From Prochlorococcus sp. scB243_498I20 (GTDB lineage Bacteria > Cyanobacteriota > Cyanobacteriia > PCC-6307 > Cyanobiaceae), in the NCBI GenBank assembly GCA_000635015.1, contig JFMR01000036.1, positions 1 through 64,000 of the forward strand: DNA of 64,000 nucleotides. Reading direction: 5' to 3'. This document shows positions 54,937 to 63,628 of this stretch, piece by piece. The first letter of the stretch is position 1; each line of letters opens with the position of its first letter. The notes under the pieces are model-generated. The model did not search any database and had not been told where the DNA came from. It saw only the letters and a list, made by a program, of their open reading frames with translations. Position numbers and translations under genes: made by a program.

Positions 54937-56391
54937 TTAACTTACTGCAAGATTTTTTGCTAATTCGGCTTTCTTCTCTAAAATTGCGGCGGCAGCTAAA
55001 TGACCACTCATTGTTGCTCCCTCCATAGAGTCTATATAATCTTGTTTTGTATAACTACCAGCCATGAAGAAATTAGATATAGATGTTTTTTGATCGGGTC
55101 TGTAAGGTTCCATACCGGGAGCTTCTCTATAGAGTGATTGTGGAATTTGTACCACGTTACTCCAAAGTAATTTAAGGTTTTTTGAGGATGGGAATAGACG
55201 GCGAACCTCTTTATCAATTTCTTTTGTAATTCTTTCTGTGGATCTTCCCATCCATCTATCGCCAGGAGTTAAAACACATTGGAGAAGCGATCCCATATCT
55301 TTTTTTCTATAGTCTGCTGGACTTGCTAGTGCTAAATCAGCAAAACAACTGAAAGAGGCATCAGCAGAATAAAGAAGGTTATCTAGTCCAATTGGTTCGT
55401 TTCCAGTATTATCTTTTTGTAATTCAGTAACCCAACCGTCATATCTTAATTGGATTGTGGCAACAGCTACAGCTCTAAGTTTTTTTAAACCTTCAAATTC
55501 TTTAAATTGATACCATTCTTTTGGAATTATTTTTTTAATTCCAGGAACATCACAGGCAGCTAGAAATTTATCTGCAAACACTGCCTTAATTCCTTCAGGA
55601 GAAGATATTTTTAATTGATTTACTGAATAAGAGGAAGATTCCTTTTCATAAATGATTTCTTCTACCTTATGGTTAAGATGTATTTTTGCTCCTTTGTTTG
55701 TGATGTAGTCGACGATAGGTTGCGTTAACCACTTATGTGGGGAACCTTTTAAAAGATTAAGTTTTGATGCTTCTGTTTTTGAAGCAAACATCATGAATAT
55801 AGTTAGCATGCATCTTGCTGAAATATCTTTGCAATTAATAAAACCTAATGCATATGCGATAGGATCCCACATTCTTGCTAAACTTTTTTCGCTTCCACCA
55901 TGGTTTAAAAACCATTCTTTAAAACTAATTCTATCTAGATCTCTAATTATTTTCATTGCTCCTTCATAGTCTATTAATCCTCTAACGATTGGACTTGTCC
56001 CTAAAGCTAGGGCATTTCTGAACTTATCAACCCAGGTAAGTTGTTCGGTGGTAAAAAAAGCTTTAAGTCCGTTAAAAGGAGCACCTAAAGGAAATCTGAA
56101 GTCTAACGATTTTAAATTACCACCATTATTGATAAATAGATGAGTATGATCTTTCGGGAGTAAATTGTCTAAAGCTCCTACTTTTTTCATTAATTTAAAC
56201 AGATTTGCATAATTGTAAAAAAATACATGTAAACCCATTTCTATGTGGTTGCCATCCTTATCTTCCCAACTTCCTACTTTACCTCCCCAAAATGACCTGC
56301 TCTCGTAAATTTCTACTTCGTGGCCTTCATCAACTAAATTGACTGCTGCTGTAAGACCAGCTAATCCAGAACCAACTATTGCAATTTTCAC
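54937..56391 (-). CDS. crtQ: Zeta-carotene desaturase
   Basis: This 484-aa FAD amine-oxidase-family desaturase converts zeta-carotene to lycopene in the plant-type pathway. The Rossmann motif is [28 protein letters not shown], with [13 protein letters not shown], and the C-terminal [24 protein letters not shown]-binding block typical of ZDS/PDS. It is divergent from the A-type carrier gene. Confidence 0.93.
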   Translation of the reverse strand: MKIAIVGSGLAGLTAAVNLVDEGHEVEIYESRSFWGGKVGSWEDKDGNHIEMGLHVFFYNYANLFKLMKKVGALDNLLPKDHTHLFINNGGNLKSLDFRFPLGAPFNGLKAFFTTEQLTWVDKFRNALALGTSPIVRGLIDYEGAMKIIRDLDRISFKEWFLNHGGSEKSLARMWDPIAYALGFINCKDISARCMLTIFMMFASKTEASKLNLLKGSPHKWLTQPIVDYITNKGAKIHLNHKVEEIIYEKESSSYSVNQLKISSPEGIKAVFADKFLAACDVPGIKKIIPKEWYQFKEFEGLKKLRAVAVATIQLRYDGWVTELQKDNTGNEPIGLDNLLYSADASFSCFADLALASPADYRKKDMGSLLQCVLTPGDRWMGRSTERITKEIDKEVRRLFPSSKNLKLLWSNVVQIPQSLYREAPGMEPYRPDQKTSISNFFMAGSYTKQDYIDSMEGATMSGHLAAAAILEKKAELAKNLAVS

Positions 56392-56490
56392 TTTTTCTTA
56401 AAATTATAACAAATCAAGTTTGGATAACGTTTGTTCTATGCATCCTATTGATTAAGTTTTTATATTATAAATAGTAGAAATCCCTCGTTT

Positions 56491-56883
56491 ATGGAAAATG
56501 TAGAAGTTAAACAGGAAATTAAAAATTCTGATGATGGCAAAGGTATCTTAATTACGAATGATGCTATAGAACAAATTGCAAATTTATTGAAGGGCCAAAG
56601 TGATAAAAAAGCACTAAGGGTAGGAGTAAGATCTGGCGGTTGTAGTGGGATGAGTTATACGATGGATTTTATAGGAACTGATGAAATAAATTCCGATGAT
56701 AAAGTTTATGATTATTCATTAAAAGCTGATCAAAGCTTTCAAGTTGTTTGTGATCCTAAAAGTCTTTTATATATTTATGGAATGCAGTTAGATTTTAGTA
56801 AGGAATTAATTGGAGGTGGCTTTAACTTTGTAAATCCCAATGCTTCTCAAACTTGCGGTTGTGGAAGCTCATTTGCAGTTTAA
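56491..56883 (+). CDS. A-type iron-sulfur carrier (IscA/SufA family)
   Basis: This 130-aa protein has the three invariant cysteines C51 (SGGCSGMSY), C122 and C124 (TCGCGSSF) that bind a [2Fe-2S] or transfer Fe-S clusters. A ~20-residue acidic N-terminal extension precedes the fold. It may receive clusters from the SufBCD complex encoded at 14.5-19.3 kb (inference). Confidence 0.92.
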   Translation: MENVEVKQEIKNSDDGKGILITNDAIEQIANLLKGQSDKKALRVGVRSGGCSGMSYTMDFIGTDEINSDDKVYDYSLKADQSFQVVCDPKSLLYIYGMQLDFSKELIGGGFNFVNPNASQTCGCGSSFAV

Positions 56884-56889
56884 TAAATA

Positions 56890-57318
56890 ATGAATAACGA
56901 AATTAATCCCATCGAAGAGGATTTTAATGCAGCTTTATCAAGATATAAAGCAGGGCAAGATTTAATTCCAATCGTTCAAGATTTCCAAAAAATTATACAG
57001 CAAATTCCAAATCATTTTGCTGCTTGGACTTGTTTATCATGGCTTCAATTACTTTTGAAAAATAATGAAGAAGCTTTGTCAGCTGCCAGACAAGCTGTTC
57101 GATTAAATCAGCAAGATCCACAAGCAAGAATGAATTTGTCTTTAGCTCTTTTGGCTACCAATAATAAAGGTGTTAGGGATCATATTGAGTTAATAAAAAA
57201 AATGTCTATGATGATGCCAGATGTGAAAAGTGAGTTGAAAGAATCTGTTGAAGACGGATTAAGTAGATATCCAGATTGGCCTGAGTTAACCAAAGTAAAA
57301 AAATGGTTGGAATTTTAA
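56890..57318 (+). CDS. TPR-repeat protein
   Basis: This 142-aa helical protein has about two tetratricopeptide-like repeats (AAWTCLSWLQLLLKNNEEALSAARQAVRLNQQDPQARMNLSLALL), typical of protein-interaction scaffolds. It lies 6 bp after the A-type carrier gene and 1 bp before the LpxB-like gene, so a small operon is likely. Confidence 0.85.
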   Translation: MNNEINPIEEDFNAALSRYKAGQDLIPIVQDFQKIIQQIPNHFAAWTCLSWLQLLLKNNEEALSAARQAVRLNQQDPQARMNLSLALLATNNKGVRDHIELIKKMSMMMPDVKSELKESVEDGLSRYPDWPELTKVKKWLEF

Positions 57319-57319
57319 A

Positions 57320-58522
57320 TTGTTTAAGATTTTAATTTTAAGTAATGGGCATGGAGAAGATCTATCTGGCAGTCTAATAGCTAAACAATTCGTAAAAAGT
57401 GGTTATTCTGTTCATGCTTTGCCAATTGTTGGTATGGGAAACCATTACGAAAAAGAAAAAATTAAGATTATCGGTAAAACGAAGGAATTTAGAACTGGAG
57501 GAATTGGTTATAATTCTTTTAAGGGAAGACTTACTGAAATATTAGGAGGAGAAATATTTTATCTTCTAAAAAGATTATATTTAACTTTTAAAATAAAAAA
57601 AAAATATGATTATTTTTTTGTAGTTGGAGATATTGTGCCAGTTTTTTTTGCATGGTTTTGTAAGAAAGATTTTTTTACATATCTAGTTGCTTATTCCAGC
57701 TATTATGAAGGGAAGTTGAAATTACCATGGCCTTCTAAATTTTTCTTGCTCTCACAAAAAGCAAAAAAAATATATACAAGAGATTCCCTTACAGCTGATG
57801 ATTTAACTTTGCAGTTAAAAAAGAAAGTGTCTTTTTTAGGCAACCCATTTATGGATAAGTTTTTTCCTAGAAACGAAGAATTAAATAAAGATGAATTTAG
57901 TATTGGATTATTTCCAGGAAGTAGATTCCCTGAGATTTTAGATAATTTTGTTTTGATTTTAGAAGTATTAGAGGCATTGTCAGATTTAAGATATTTTCAA
58001 AAAATTCAGTTTAATTTTGCAATAGTTAATGCTCTATCTTCATCAAAAATAAAGGAGATATTTCAAAAAAGAGGATGGTTAAAAATAGAAAATCTAAAAG
58101 ATAATAATCTCTTGAAATTCCAATATAAATTTTTAGAAGTGAATATATATTGGAATAATTTTGACAATATATTATTGAAAAGTAGATGCTGTATTAGCAT
58201 GGCAGGAACAGCAGCAGAGCAAGCGATTGGATTAGGAAAACCGGTTATTCAGATTGAAGGTAAAGGTCCACAATTTACAAAAACTTTTGCAGAAGCGCAA
58301 AGACGTTTACTTGGGAAATATGTTTTTTGTGCCAGTAATTTTAAAGATAAAAATGATCAAATCAATCAGACAATTAAATTGATAATAAAAACAATATACC
58401 TTATACAGCTAAATAAGAAGTTTATGATCTCATGTAATGAAAATGCTAAAAAAAGACTGGGTGAAAACAAAGCTTGTCTTAAAATGGTTGATGATATGAA
58501 TATTGTTATAAAAAATGACTAA
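57320..58522 (+). CDS. LpxB-related protein (lipid-A-disaccharide synthase-like)
   Basis: This 400-aa protein resembles the cyanobacterial 'lipid-A-disaccharide synthase-related' family. It has an N-terminal ILILSNGHGEDLSGSLIA, a lipid-facing middle (SKFFLLSQKAKKIYTRD), and a C-terminal donor site SMAGTAAEQAIGLGKPVIQIEGKGPQFTKTF. It begins with TTG 1 bp after the TPR gene. Unlike true LpxB, it is not near lpxA/C/D genes. Confidence 0.8.
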   Translation: MFKILILSNGHGEDLSGSLIAKQFVKSGYSVHALPIVGMGNHYEKEKIKIIGKTKEFRTGGIGYNSFKGRLTEILGGEIFYLLKRLYLTFKIKKKYDYFFVVGDIVPVFFAWFCKKDFFTYLVAYSSYYEGKLKLPWPSKFFLLSQKAKKIYTRDSLTADDLTLQLKKKVSFLGNPFMDKFFPRNEELNKDEFSIGLFPGSRFPEILDNFVLILEVLEALSDLRYFQKIQFNFAIVNALSSSKIKEIFQKRGWLKIENLKDNNLLKFQYKFLEVNIYWNNFDNILLKSRCCISMAGTAAEQAIGLGKPVIQIEGKGPQFTKTFAEAQRRLLGKYVFCASNFKDKNDQINQTIKLIIKTIYLIQLNKKFMISCNENAKKRLGENKACLKMVDDMNIVIKND

Positions 58523-58784
58523 GGAGAATAATCAAAATAAGTTAAAACAAATTATCGATAATTTGTTATTAATAAATTTATTTACAGTCATTTTTTTTGC
58601 AATATTTTTTATTTTTGCAATCATCATGCAATTTAATGGGATATTTATTTTTATTAATTTTATTCAGATAGTTTGGAATCCTCTTGTAGTTCCATTGATA
58701 ACAATTCTTATTATTGGTGCTTTAGTAAACGGTATTAATTCTTGGTGGAGGCGTAAATTGCTTTCTCGAGAAGAGGATATTTAA
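58515..58784 (+). CDS. Small hydrophobic membrane protein
   Basis: This 89-aa protein has two long hydrophobic helices (~18-42 and 45-70) and a basic C-terminus (WWRRKLLSREED). It overlaps the LpxB-like gene by 8 bp and runs 50 bp into the 3' end of the convergent epimerase gene. No family is recognised. Confidence 0.65.
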   Translation: MTKENNQNKLKQIIDNLLLINLFTVIFFAIFFIFAIIMQFNGIFIFINFIQIVWNPLVVPLITILIIGALVNGINSWWRRKLLSREEDI

Positions 58785-59661
58785 AATCATAATTTTTGAT
58801 TTTACTGCTAATTACTTTTTGTCCTTCTAAAACAACTTTCGCTCCATCTCCTAACAATATTTTTAAAACCGCTCCAGGCACTGGAAGTAAATTAGGTCTA
58901 TTAAGACATTTGCCTAAAGTCTGAGAAAATTCTTTCATTAATACTGGATTTGGTGCAACAGCATTAAATACTCCCGAATACTTTTTATCAACTAATGCTT
59001 GAATAATTAATGCACATAAATCAGTTCTATGAATCCAACTCATCCATTGCTTACCATCTCCAATTGGCCCACCTAATCCAACTTTAAATATAGGGAGCAT
59101 TTTTCCTAATGCTCCTCCATCTTTCTCTAGAACTATTCCAATTCTAAAAATAACTAACCTTGAGAAAAATGGTTTTTCAGCGGCGACCGATTCCCATTTT
59201 TTGCAAAGATTAGATAAAAAGTCTTTTCCTCCAGGACTATTTTCAGTGAATTCACTAGACGAACTTGTACCGTAATAACCTATAGCAGATCCATTTATAA
59301 TGACTTTTGGGCTTATTTTTAAATCTTTAAGGGTCTTCATCATAAATTTTGTGGTGTTAATACGACTATTTTCAATCTCCTGTTTTTGTTCAGAAGTCCA
59401 TTTTTTTTCTGCTATGGGTTCTCCCATCAAGTTAATAATTCCATCTGTCTCTCTTAAAATATTTAGAAGATTTTCGTTATTCCAGTTTTTTTCTTTTGAT
59501 AAATCTATTTGAAAAAATTTAAACTTATTGAAATCTAAATCAAGCTTTAATTTACTAATGGGTTTTCTACTTATAATGTATATTTCATGATTTTCATTGA
59601 GTAGTGTTGGTACTAATTCTTTACCAACAAATCCAGTGCAGCCAAGTAGTAAAAGACGCAT
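58735..59661 (-). CDS. TIGR01777-type NAD(P)-dependent epimerase
   Basis: This 308-aa SDR-family protein has N-terminal Rossmann motif LLLGCTGFVGKELVPTLL, active-site-like YYG (IGYYGTSSS), and the C-terminal DUF1731 region (LPVPGAVLKILLGDGAKVVLEGQKVISSK). This layout matches the TIGR01777 (YfcH/SulA-related) family. The substrate is unknown. Confidence 0.88.
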   Translation of the reverse strand: MRLLLLGCTGFVGKELVPTLLNENHEIYIISRKPISKLKLDLDFNKFKFFQIDLSKEKNWNNENLLNILRETDGIINLMGEPIAEKKWTSEQKQEIENSRINTTKFMMKTLKDLKISPKVIINGSAIGYYGTSSSSEFTENSPGGKDFLSNLCKKWESVAAEKPFFSRLVIFRIGIVLEKDGGALGKMLPIFKVGLGGPIGDGKQWMSWIHRTDLCALIIQALVDKKYSGVFNAVAPNPVLMKEFSQTLGKCLNRPNLLPVPGAVLKILLGDGAKVVLEGQKVISSKIKNYDFKYPLLEKAIYASTKN

Positions 59662-59762
59662 ATCTTATAGATGTTTATCATTTAAGGCTATTAAATTTTT
59701 TAGAAGTTTGTAATTATTATTCCGGTATAAATTTTTTTTAATAGTTTTCAAACAAGTTTTTG

Positions 59763-59768
59763 TATAAT
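59763..59768 (+). promoter_or_regulatory. Putative -10 box of the ndhO promoter
   Basis: A perfect TATAAT lies 29 bases ahead of the ndhO ATG. No good -35 is visible (TAGTTT, 15-base spacing, is the best), which is common in these genomes. Confidence 0.4.
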
Positions 59769-59797
59769 GGATTTCAAATAACTTTCTTGAATTTATT

Positions 59798-60031
59798 ATG
59801 ACAGAATCTATTCCAAAGAAACCTCTCAAGAAAGGAAGTTTAGTTTTTATCGATAGAGAAAATTATATAAAAAGTATCGAAGCGCTAGCTAGTGATGATG
59901 ATCTACCTAATTATGTCTTTGAAGGTCCTGGAGAGATTCTTTCAGTCAAAGAGGAATATGCTCAGGTTCGATGGCGCAGACCTGTTCCAGATGTTTGGTT
60001 GAAATTAGATCAACTTAAAGAATATACTTAA
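59798..60031 (+). CDS. ndhO: NDH-1 subunit NdhO
   Basis: This 77-aa subunit of the photosynthetic NDH-1 complex matches NdhO closely: KKGSLVFIDRENYIKS, NYVFEGPGEILSVKEEYAQV, RWRRPVPDVWLKLDQLKEY. It is soluble and associates with the peripheral arm. It converges with the J-domain gene (14-bp gap). Confidence 0.93.
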   Translation: MTESIPKKPLKKGSLVFIDRENYIKSIEALASDDDLPNYVFEGPGEILSVKEEYAQVRWRRPVPDVWLKLDQLKEYT

Positions 60032-60045
60032 TAAAATTTTTATAT

Positions 60046-60723
60046 CTAAAAGTTTTTATTTTTTTTCTCTATAGACATCTTTGATTGTATTCTTTTTGCT
60101 TCTTTGATCATTTCTTTGCCATCAAATAAGTAATTATCTACGTATCCTTGCGTATATCTATCAAATTCTGATAGTGCATCTTTAACTTGTGAAAAACAAT
60201 GATAAAGATCGAGGCCTAAAGCTGAAATAGACTTTGGAACTATTTTTTTGTTATAAATTTTTTCAACTTTTTCTATTTTCTTTTGTGAAAGAATAATATA
60301 ACTGCAAAAATTTTCCATTAGTTCGTCATCATATGGATCCGCAGATAGTTCTTTTATTTCGTTATTCAAAGGTTTAATGATTTGACTAATTAATCTATTT
60401 ATCGGACTATAAATTTCTTTAATCCATGTTTCAACTTCTTTGTCCTTAATTGAAGAATTATGTTTTTTTGAATTAAATTTCTCCTCCCAATTTTCATTTA
60501 ATGAATCAAATGATGAGCTGGAAAAGGAAAAACTGCTATCATATTGTTTCTTTTTGATAGGGTCATTAAGAGTTTCCCAGGCATTTTGTATTGCAAGAAA
60601 TCGTTCTTTCTTGCCGCCTGCATCTGGATGATGTTGCTTAACTAAAGAGCGATATGAAGATTTAATTTCACTTCTGGTTGCATTTTGTTTGAGACCTAAT
60701 TCTTCATATAAATTTTTTTCCAT
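60046..60723 (-). CDS. J-domain (DnaJ-like) protein
   Basis: This 225-aa protein has an N-terminal J domain with the HPD motif at residues 32-34 and a characteristic SYRSLVKQHHPDAGG helix. It lacks the Gly/Phe and zinc-finger regions, so it is a type III co-chaperone for a DnaK. The C-terminal ~150 residues are helical and unassigned. It lies 16 bp downstream of cysK on the minus strand. Confidence 0.88.
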   Translation of the reverse strand: MEKNLYEELGLKQNATRSEIKSSYRSLVKQHHPDAGGKKERFLAIQNAWETLNDPIKKKQYDSSFSFSSSSFDSLNENWEEKFNSKKHNSSIKDKEVETWIKEIYSPINRLISQIIKPLNNEIKELSADPYDDELMENFCSYIILSQKKIEKVEKIYNKKIVPKSISALGLDLYHCFSQVKDALSEFDRYTQGYVDNYLFDGKEMIKEAKRIQSKMSIEKKNKNF

Positions 60724-60739
60724 TTTTATAAATTATGCA

Positions 60740-61708
60740 TTAAAGATAACCATCTTTTCTGGCTTGAATTGAAGTATTAGATTCAAACATTGCTGTTGAT
60801 AAATATCTTTCTCCAAAACTTGGAAGAATAACTATCAATCTTTTATTCATAAGTTCTTTTCTTTTGCCGATTTTTATAGTTGCTGCTAAAGCTGCACCGC
60901 TGCTGATGCCAGATAAAAGGCCTTCTAATCTAGCTAATAAGCGCCCATAATAAAATGCTTCATCGTCATCTATTTTTATAATTTCATCAATTAATTTAGT
61001 ATTAAGAACTTTTGGTACGAAACCCGCTCCAATTCCTTGAATCGAATGAGATCCTGCTTTTTCTCCGGAAATCACAGCACTTTTTTTGGGCTCTACGGCA
61101 TAAATTTTGCAATTTGGATTAACTTTTTTCAAAAAACGTGCACAACCAGTAATTGTTCCTCCTGTGCCTACTCCTGTAACTAGTCCATCTAAATTGTTAT
61201 TGGATTGGGACCATATTTCTTGAGCCGTCGTTCTTTCATGAATATCTGGATTAGCAAAGTTTTCAAACTGATTAAATTGATAGCTATTTGTAATGGTTGA
61301 AGACAACTCATTAGCTAAATCTAAAGCTCCTTTCATTCCGTCTTTTCCTGGTGTTAGCTGTAATTCAGCTCCATATGCTCTCAACATTGCCCTTCTCTCG
61401 ATACTCATCGTATCCGGCATAGTTAATATCAATTTATAGCCTTTTGCTGCAGCAACCATTGCTAATGCGATGCCAGTATTACCACTAGTTGCTTCAATTA
61501 ACGTTGTTTTATCTGGCGTTATCAATCCTTCTTCTTCAGCTTTACATAACATTGAATAAGCGATCCGATCTTTAACGGACGCTGATGGATTGAAACTTTC
61601 TAGTTTGGCTATTATTTCTGGATAACAATCAAAATACTTTTTGATTCGATTTAATTTAACTAATGGGGTATTGCCAACCAGTGAAGTTATATCATTTGCT
61701 ATTTCCAT
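60740..61708 (-). CDS. cysK: Cysteine synthase (O-acetylserine thiol-lyase)
   Basis: This ~322-aa PLP enzyme makes cysteine from O-acetylserine and sulfide. The PLP lysine is K46 in PSASVKDR, the phosphate loop is TSGNTGIAL, and GVGTGGTITGC and SGISSGAALAA are present. I chose the ATG at 61708 (MEIANDITSLVGNTPL) over an ATG seven codons earlier, because this matches the family N-terminus. Confidence 0.95.
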   Translation of the reverse strand: MEIANDITSLVGNTPLVKLNRIKKYFDCYPEIIAKLESFNPSASVKDRIAYSMLCKAEEEGLITPDKTTLIEATSGNTGIALAMVAAAKGYKLILTMPDTMSIERRAMLRAYGAELQLTPGKDGMKGALDLANELSSTITNSYQFNQFENFANPDIHERTTAQEIWSQSNNNLDGLVTGVGTGGTITGCARFLKKVNPNCKIYAVEPKKSAVISGEKAGSHSIQGIGAGFVPKVLNTKLIDEIIKIDDDEAFYYGRLLARLEGLLSGISSGAALAATIKIGKRKELMNKRLIVILPSFGERYLSTAMFESNTSIQARKDGYL

Positions 61709-61807
61709 GCAGTTATTTTTAAAATGCAAATTAATTTCTCCTAATATTCATAATAATTGTATTTAAAGATCTTTTATATAATTTTCTCAAAAGAATTTAA
61801 TTTAAAT

Positions 61808-61848
61808 AACTTCCTGAGAAAAAATATTTAGTAATATAAAAGGAAGTT
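61808..61848 (+). promoter_or_regulatory. Hairpin sequestering a strong Shine-Dalgarno
   Basis: AACTTCCT (61808-61815) and AGGAAGTT (61841-61848) are perfect 8-bp complements flanking a 25-nt AT-rich loop. The right arm contains AGGAAG, a strong ribosome-binding site 8 bases ahead of the ATG at 61855. Folding would hide the ribosome-binding site. Confidence 0.5.
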
Positions 61849-61854
61849 TTTATT

Positions 61855-62133
61855 ATGATTATGTATTCGTTAGAACTAAGTCTGAGATATTCACCTTTTC
61901 CACTTTCAATTCAGAAGAAAGAATTTGATGATGCTAAAAGAATTTATGATGAAATAAAAAGTTCTATGAATGAAACTTTAGAATCCTCAAACTTGATCGA
62001 ATTAAGGTGTGACAAAGTGCAAGATAAATTAATTGCGGTAAGAGCTAAAGAAATCATTTCTGTTCAGATATATGAAAAATCATCAGTAGCAGGAGGAGCT
62101 AAAAGGCCAGGATTTTCTCTCAATATTGATTGA
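61855..62133 (+). CDS. Conserved hypothetical protein with strong SD
   Basis: This 92-aa protein (MYSLELSLRYSPFPLSIQKKEFDDA near the start; IISVQIYEKSSVAGGAKRPGF at the end) has a pattern I recognise from short conserved cyanobacterial proteins without an assigned function. A very good Shine-Dalgarno (AGGAAG) fixes the start; this is unusual in this low-SD genome. Confidence 0.8.
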   Translation: MIMYSLELSLRYSPFPLSIQKKEFDDAKRIYDEIKSSMNETLESSNLIELRCDKVQDKLIAVRAKEIISVQIYEKSSVAGGAKRPGFSLNID

Positions 62134-62141
62134 TAGAATTA

Positions 62142-62816
62142 ATGCGAGATTCACTTGAAAATGAAATACCTCATATTCAATTCAAAGATGTTTCTTTTTC
62201 ATATTTTGGAGAAAAAGAAAATTTAATTTTTAAATGTAACTTCTCAATAAAAAAACCTGGATTTTGGATGGTTGTAGGTAAAAACGGGAGTGGAAAAAGT
62301 ACTCTTTTAAAATTAATTAATGGAATAATCAAACCCAAAAATGGCGTCATTGACTCTAATGCAAATATTGGCATGGTGTTCCAAAACCCTGATCATCAAA
62401 TATTAATGCCAAATTGTAGGAGTGAACTTCTGATTAATATTAATCAGAATATAAGTCAAAATGAAATTAATAAAAAAATTGAATATGTGCTTGATAAGGT
62501 TGGAATGACTGGTTTTGAAAAAAGGCCAGTTCATACTTTGAGCGGTGGACAAAAACAACGCTTAACTATTGCATGCGCTCTGATTAGTAATAGAAATTTT
62601 ATTCTTTTAGACGAGCCTACAGCATTACTTGATCAAACCAGCCAATTAAAAGTTTTAAAAACTATTAAAGATCTTACAAGTGACCGTAAAAAACCTTTAT
62701 CAGCTTTGTGGATTACTCATCGTTATGAAGAATTAACTTATGCTGATGCAGTATCAGAGTTGAAAAATGGTTATTTATCCAGTTGGCAAGAACCATCAAA
62801 ATTTCAATATAATTAA
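62142..62816 (+). CDS. CbiO/EcfA-like ABC transporter ATPase (orphan)
   Basis: This ~224-aa ABC ATPase has Walker A GKNGSGKST, Q-loop MVFQNPDHQIL, signature LSGGQKQRL and Walker B FILLDEPTALLD, which place it near the energy-coupling-factor/cobalt group. No permease or substrate-binding subunit is adjacent. I chose the ATG at 62142 rather than the TTG at 62130, which overlaps the upstream stop. Confidence 0.87.
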   Translation: MRDSLENEIPHIQFKDVSFSYFGEKENLIFKCNFSIKKPGFWMVVGKNGSGKSTLLKLINGIIKPKNGVIDSNANIGMVFQNPDHQILMPNCRSELLININQNISQNEINKKIEYVLDKVGMTGFEKRPVHTLSGGQKQRLTIACALISNRNFILLDEPTALLDQTSQLKVLKTIKDLTSDRKKPLSALWITHRYEELTYADAVSELKNGYLSSWQEPSKFQYN

Positions 62817-62865
62817 CCCTTGTACTTGTCATAAGGTACTTTAAAGAGCTAAATTCATCTTATAT

Positions 62866-62937
<72 letters not shown>

Positions 62938-62961
62938 TTTATACATTCCAAAAAGTTATCC

Positions 62962-62989
62962 AAAGTCATCCTGTTAGGGTGACTTTTTT
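62962..62989 (+). terminator. Rho-independent terminator of tRNA-Asn
   Basis: AAAGTCATCC-TGTTA-GGGTGACTTT is a 10-bp stem (one T-G pair) with a 5-nt loop, followed directly by a T-run (gacTTTTTT). This is the clearest intrinsic terminator in the window. Confidence 0.85.
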
Positions 62990-63268
62990 ATTTCTTTGAC
63001 CTTTTTTGTCAAATAGTGTTTAGCCGAAGATGTAAATAAGTATATTTGAAGAACTTTTTAGAACAGTATATAGAACATTTAAAATAATTAGATTAGCGTT
63101 TTCAAAGACTATTTTAAAATTTAAAAAATGTTTTTTAATAACAGTAATTAGAACGTATATAAAATTCTATACAAAGTGAAAAATAAGCTCCTTGATTAAT
63201 TTTCATTTTTTAAAATTTAGACATATTTTCTTTTATACACTTTGAATTACTACACCATTCAGGAAATT
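62990..63268. other. Gene-poor AT-rich stretch
   Basis: This 279-bp gap between the tRNA-Asn terminator and the 119-aa gene has only very short, unconvincing reading frames on either strand. Recurrent AGAAC-type words (63052-63157) are visible but not an ordered repeat. No known RNA was recognised. Confidence 0.5.
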
Positions 63269-63628
63269 TTAGTCATCCCACATATCCTTTTTCTCTTGAT
63301 CTAAATTATTCCTTTCAAGTAATTCTATTCTTTGCTTCTGAGAATCTATTTCTGTTTCAATTACGTTTTTATCGTCAATATATTTTGTTTGTATTTCTAA
63401 AATATTTATTTCAAATTGTTCGCCAAAAAAATCTGACATTTCTCTCCATGCTTCCATTTCCTCTTCTTTGCCAATAGTATCGTTTATCTGATGTGAAATA
63501 ATTTCTAATACATATTGTTTAAGTTCTTGATGACTCATGGATTCAACTTTTTTTTGAATGTAAAGCTCTTTCAGAGTGTCTAGTTGTTTTTTTGATAAAT
63601 CAGAATAGATAATAGACTTCTTTTTCAT
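63269..63628 (-). CDS. Hypothetical helical protein
   Basis: This 119-aa highly charged, helical, probably coiled-coil protein (KKQLDTLKELYIQKKVESMSHQELKQYVLEIIS; IDDKNVIETEIDSQKQRIELLERNN) is of unknown function. It has no signal peptide or Cys. No neighbour suggests a role; composition is normal for the region. Confidence 0.65.
   Translation of the reverse strand: MKKKSIIYSDLSKKQLDTLKELYIQKKVESMSHQELKQYVLEIISHQINDTIGKEEEMEAWREMSDFFGEQFEINILEIQTKYIDDKNVIETEIDSQKQRIELLERNNLDQEKKDMWDD

Noticed and set aside
63155-63172. GTA...TAC element resembling an NtcA site
   Set aside because: Spacing is 12 bases, not the 8 required, and no gene starts nearby in a sensible position.
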